Source of the DNA: Lachnospiraceae bacterium
GTDB taxonomy: Bacteria > Bacillota > Clostridia > Lachnospirales > Lachnospiraceae
Assembly: GCA_009774395.1 (NCBI GenBank)
Contig: VSNQ01000004.1
Coordinates: forward strand, 1-64,000
Length of the DNA: 64,000 nt
Reading direction: 5' to 3'
In this document: positions 63,885 through 64,000 of the stretch, one piece after another
How the letters are laid out: every line of letters starts with the position of its first letter
How positions within the stretch are numbered: the stretch's first letter is position 1
Translations under genes and position numbers: made by a program
The notes under the pieces: model-generated
Told to the model about the DNA's origin: nothing
Database searches by the model: none
What the model saw: the letters and a program-made list of their open reading frames with translations, nothing else

Positions 63885-64000
63885 CTCGCATATCCCGTGT
63901 ACAAAATTTGTTATCATTCATAGTTCAATAACTGATAAGTTGATAAAAACTAGTACACTGTTTTTTAATTCCTCATATACCAAGCACTCGCTATTTGCAT

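Noticed and set aside
1..64000. Looked for rRNA, tRNA, prophage structural genes and T-box or riboswitch leaders.
   Set aside because: No convincing candidate was found by eye; a covariance scan could still find small RNAs in the repeat-rich gaps.

Overview
The window reads as chromosome of a low-GC, endospore-forming Firmicute, most likely a Clostridia/Lachnospiraceae-type gut anaerobe. The support is gene content: a sporulation sigma factor of the SigK type, the clostridial mutS-mutL pair, the Bacillus/Clostridium-like order rnhB / FliK-like / YlqH / YraN, many TTG and GTG starts with AGGAGG ribosome sites, and large Big_2/BspA-type secreted proteins. I see no rRNA or tRNA gene. The genus cannot be fixed from sequence reading alone.

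Layout. (1) 1-10.7 kb, minus strand: yifB, sigK, hemW, lepA and a spermidine/putrescine-type ABC transporter potABCD that runs straight into lepA. (2) 10.9-22.0 kb, plus strand: a complete type I-C CRISPR-Cas locus, cas3 / cas5c-cas8c(with internal cas11c)-cas7c-cas4-cas1 / cas2, followed by an array of 37 repeats and 36 spacers whose far end decays. (3) 22.3-31.5 kb, minus strand: mutL, mutS, a SulP anion transporter and miaB, separated by intergenic tracts rich in palindromes. (4) 31.6-45.7 kb, accessory: an IS605-type TnpB with its guide-RNA scaffold and no TnpA, a lipoprotein, a small zinc-ribbon membrane protein, an AraC/GyrI-type regulator, an Rpn-family nuclease, a 1519-residue transglutaminase/Big_2/BspA-like exported protein, a second exported transglutaminase-fold protein, a CoiA-like protein and a Nudix hydrolase. 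(5) 46.0-57.2 kb, minus strand: a large operon of SWIM zinc-finger protein, two paralogous repeat proteins, MoxR AAA+ ATPase, a small protein, a retropepsin-like DTG protein, a ChaN-like DUF5682 protein, a VWA protein and a divergent HisI-like protein. It resembles the poorly understood E. coli yehL-yehM-yehP-yehQ set and is the best candidate here for an undescribed system. (6) 57.3-63.7 kb, minus strand: pgeF, a GNAT acetyltransferase, yraN, ylqH, a FliK-like gene, rnhB and one unknown gene.

Non-coding structure is unusually rich. Four families of small palindromic repeats are scattered through the spacers: A, about 100 bp, five copies; B, about 95 bp, two full copies, one half and one variant; C, with CACTTCGTG tandem units, two full copies and two partial; D, 62-69 bp, two copies. 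Family A sits inside both multigene systems, between cas3 and cas5c and between the DUF5682 and VWA genes. Three unrelated tandem duplications share an exact 70-bp period. Relics of the IS605 guide RNA lie away from the intact TnpB.

How the parts fit: the I-C genes make a full adaptation and interference set (Cas4/1/2 for acquisition, Cas5c for crRNA processing, Cas8c/11c/7c for Cascade, Cas3 for degradation). The operon at 46-57 kb pairs a MoxR ATPase with a VWA protein, as in RavA-ViaA and NorQ-NorD, and adds a ChaN-like enzyme, repeat scaffolds and a SWIM domain. Its actual role is not known.
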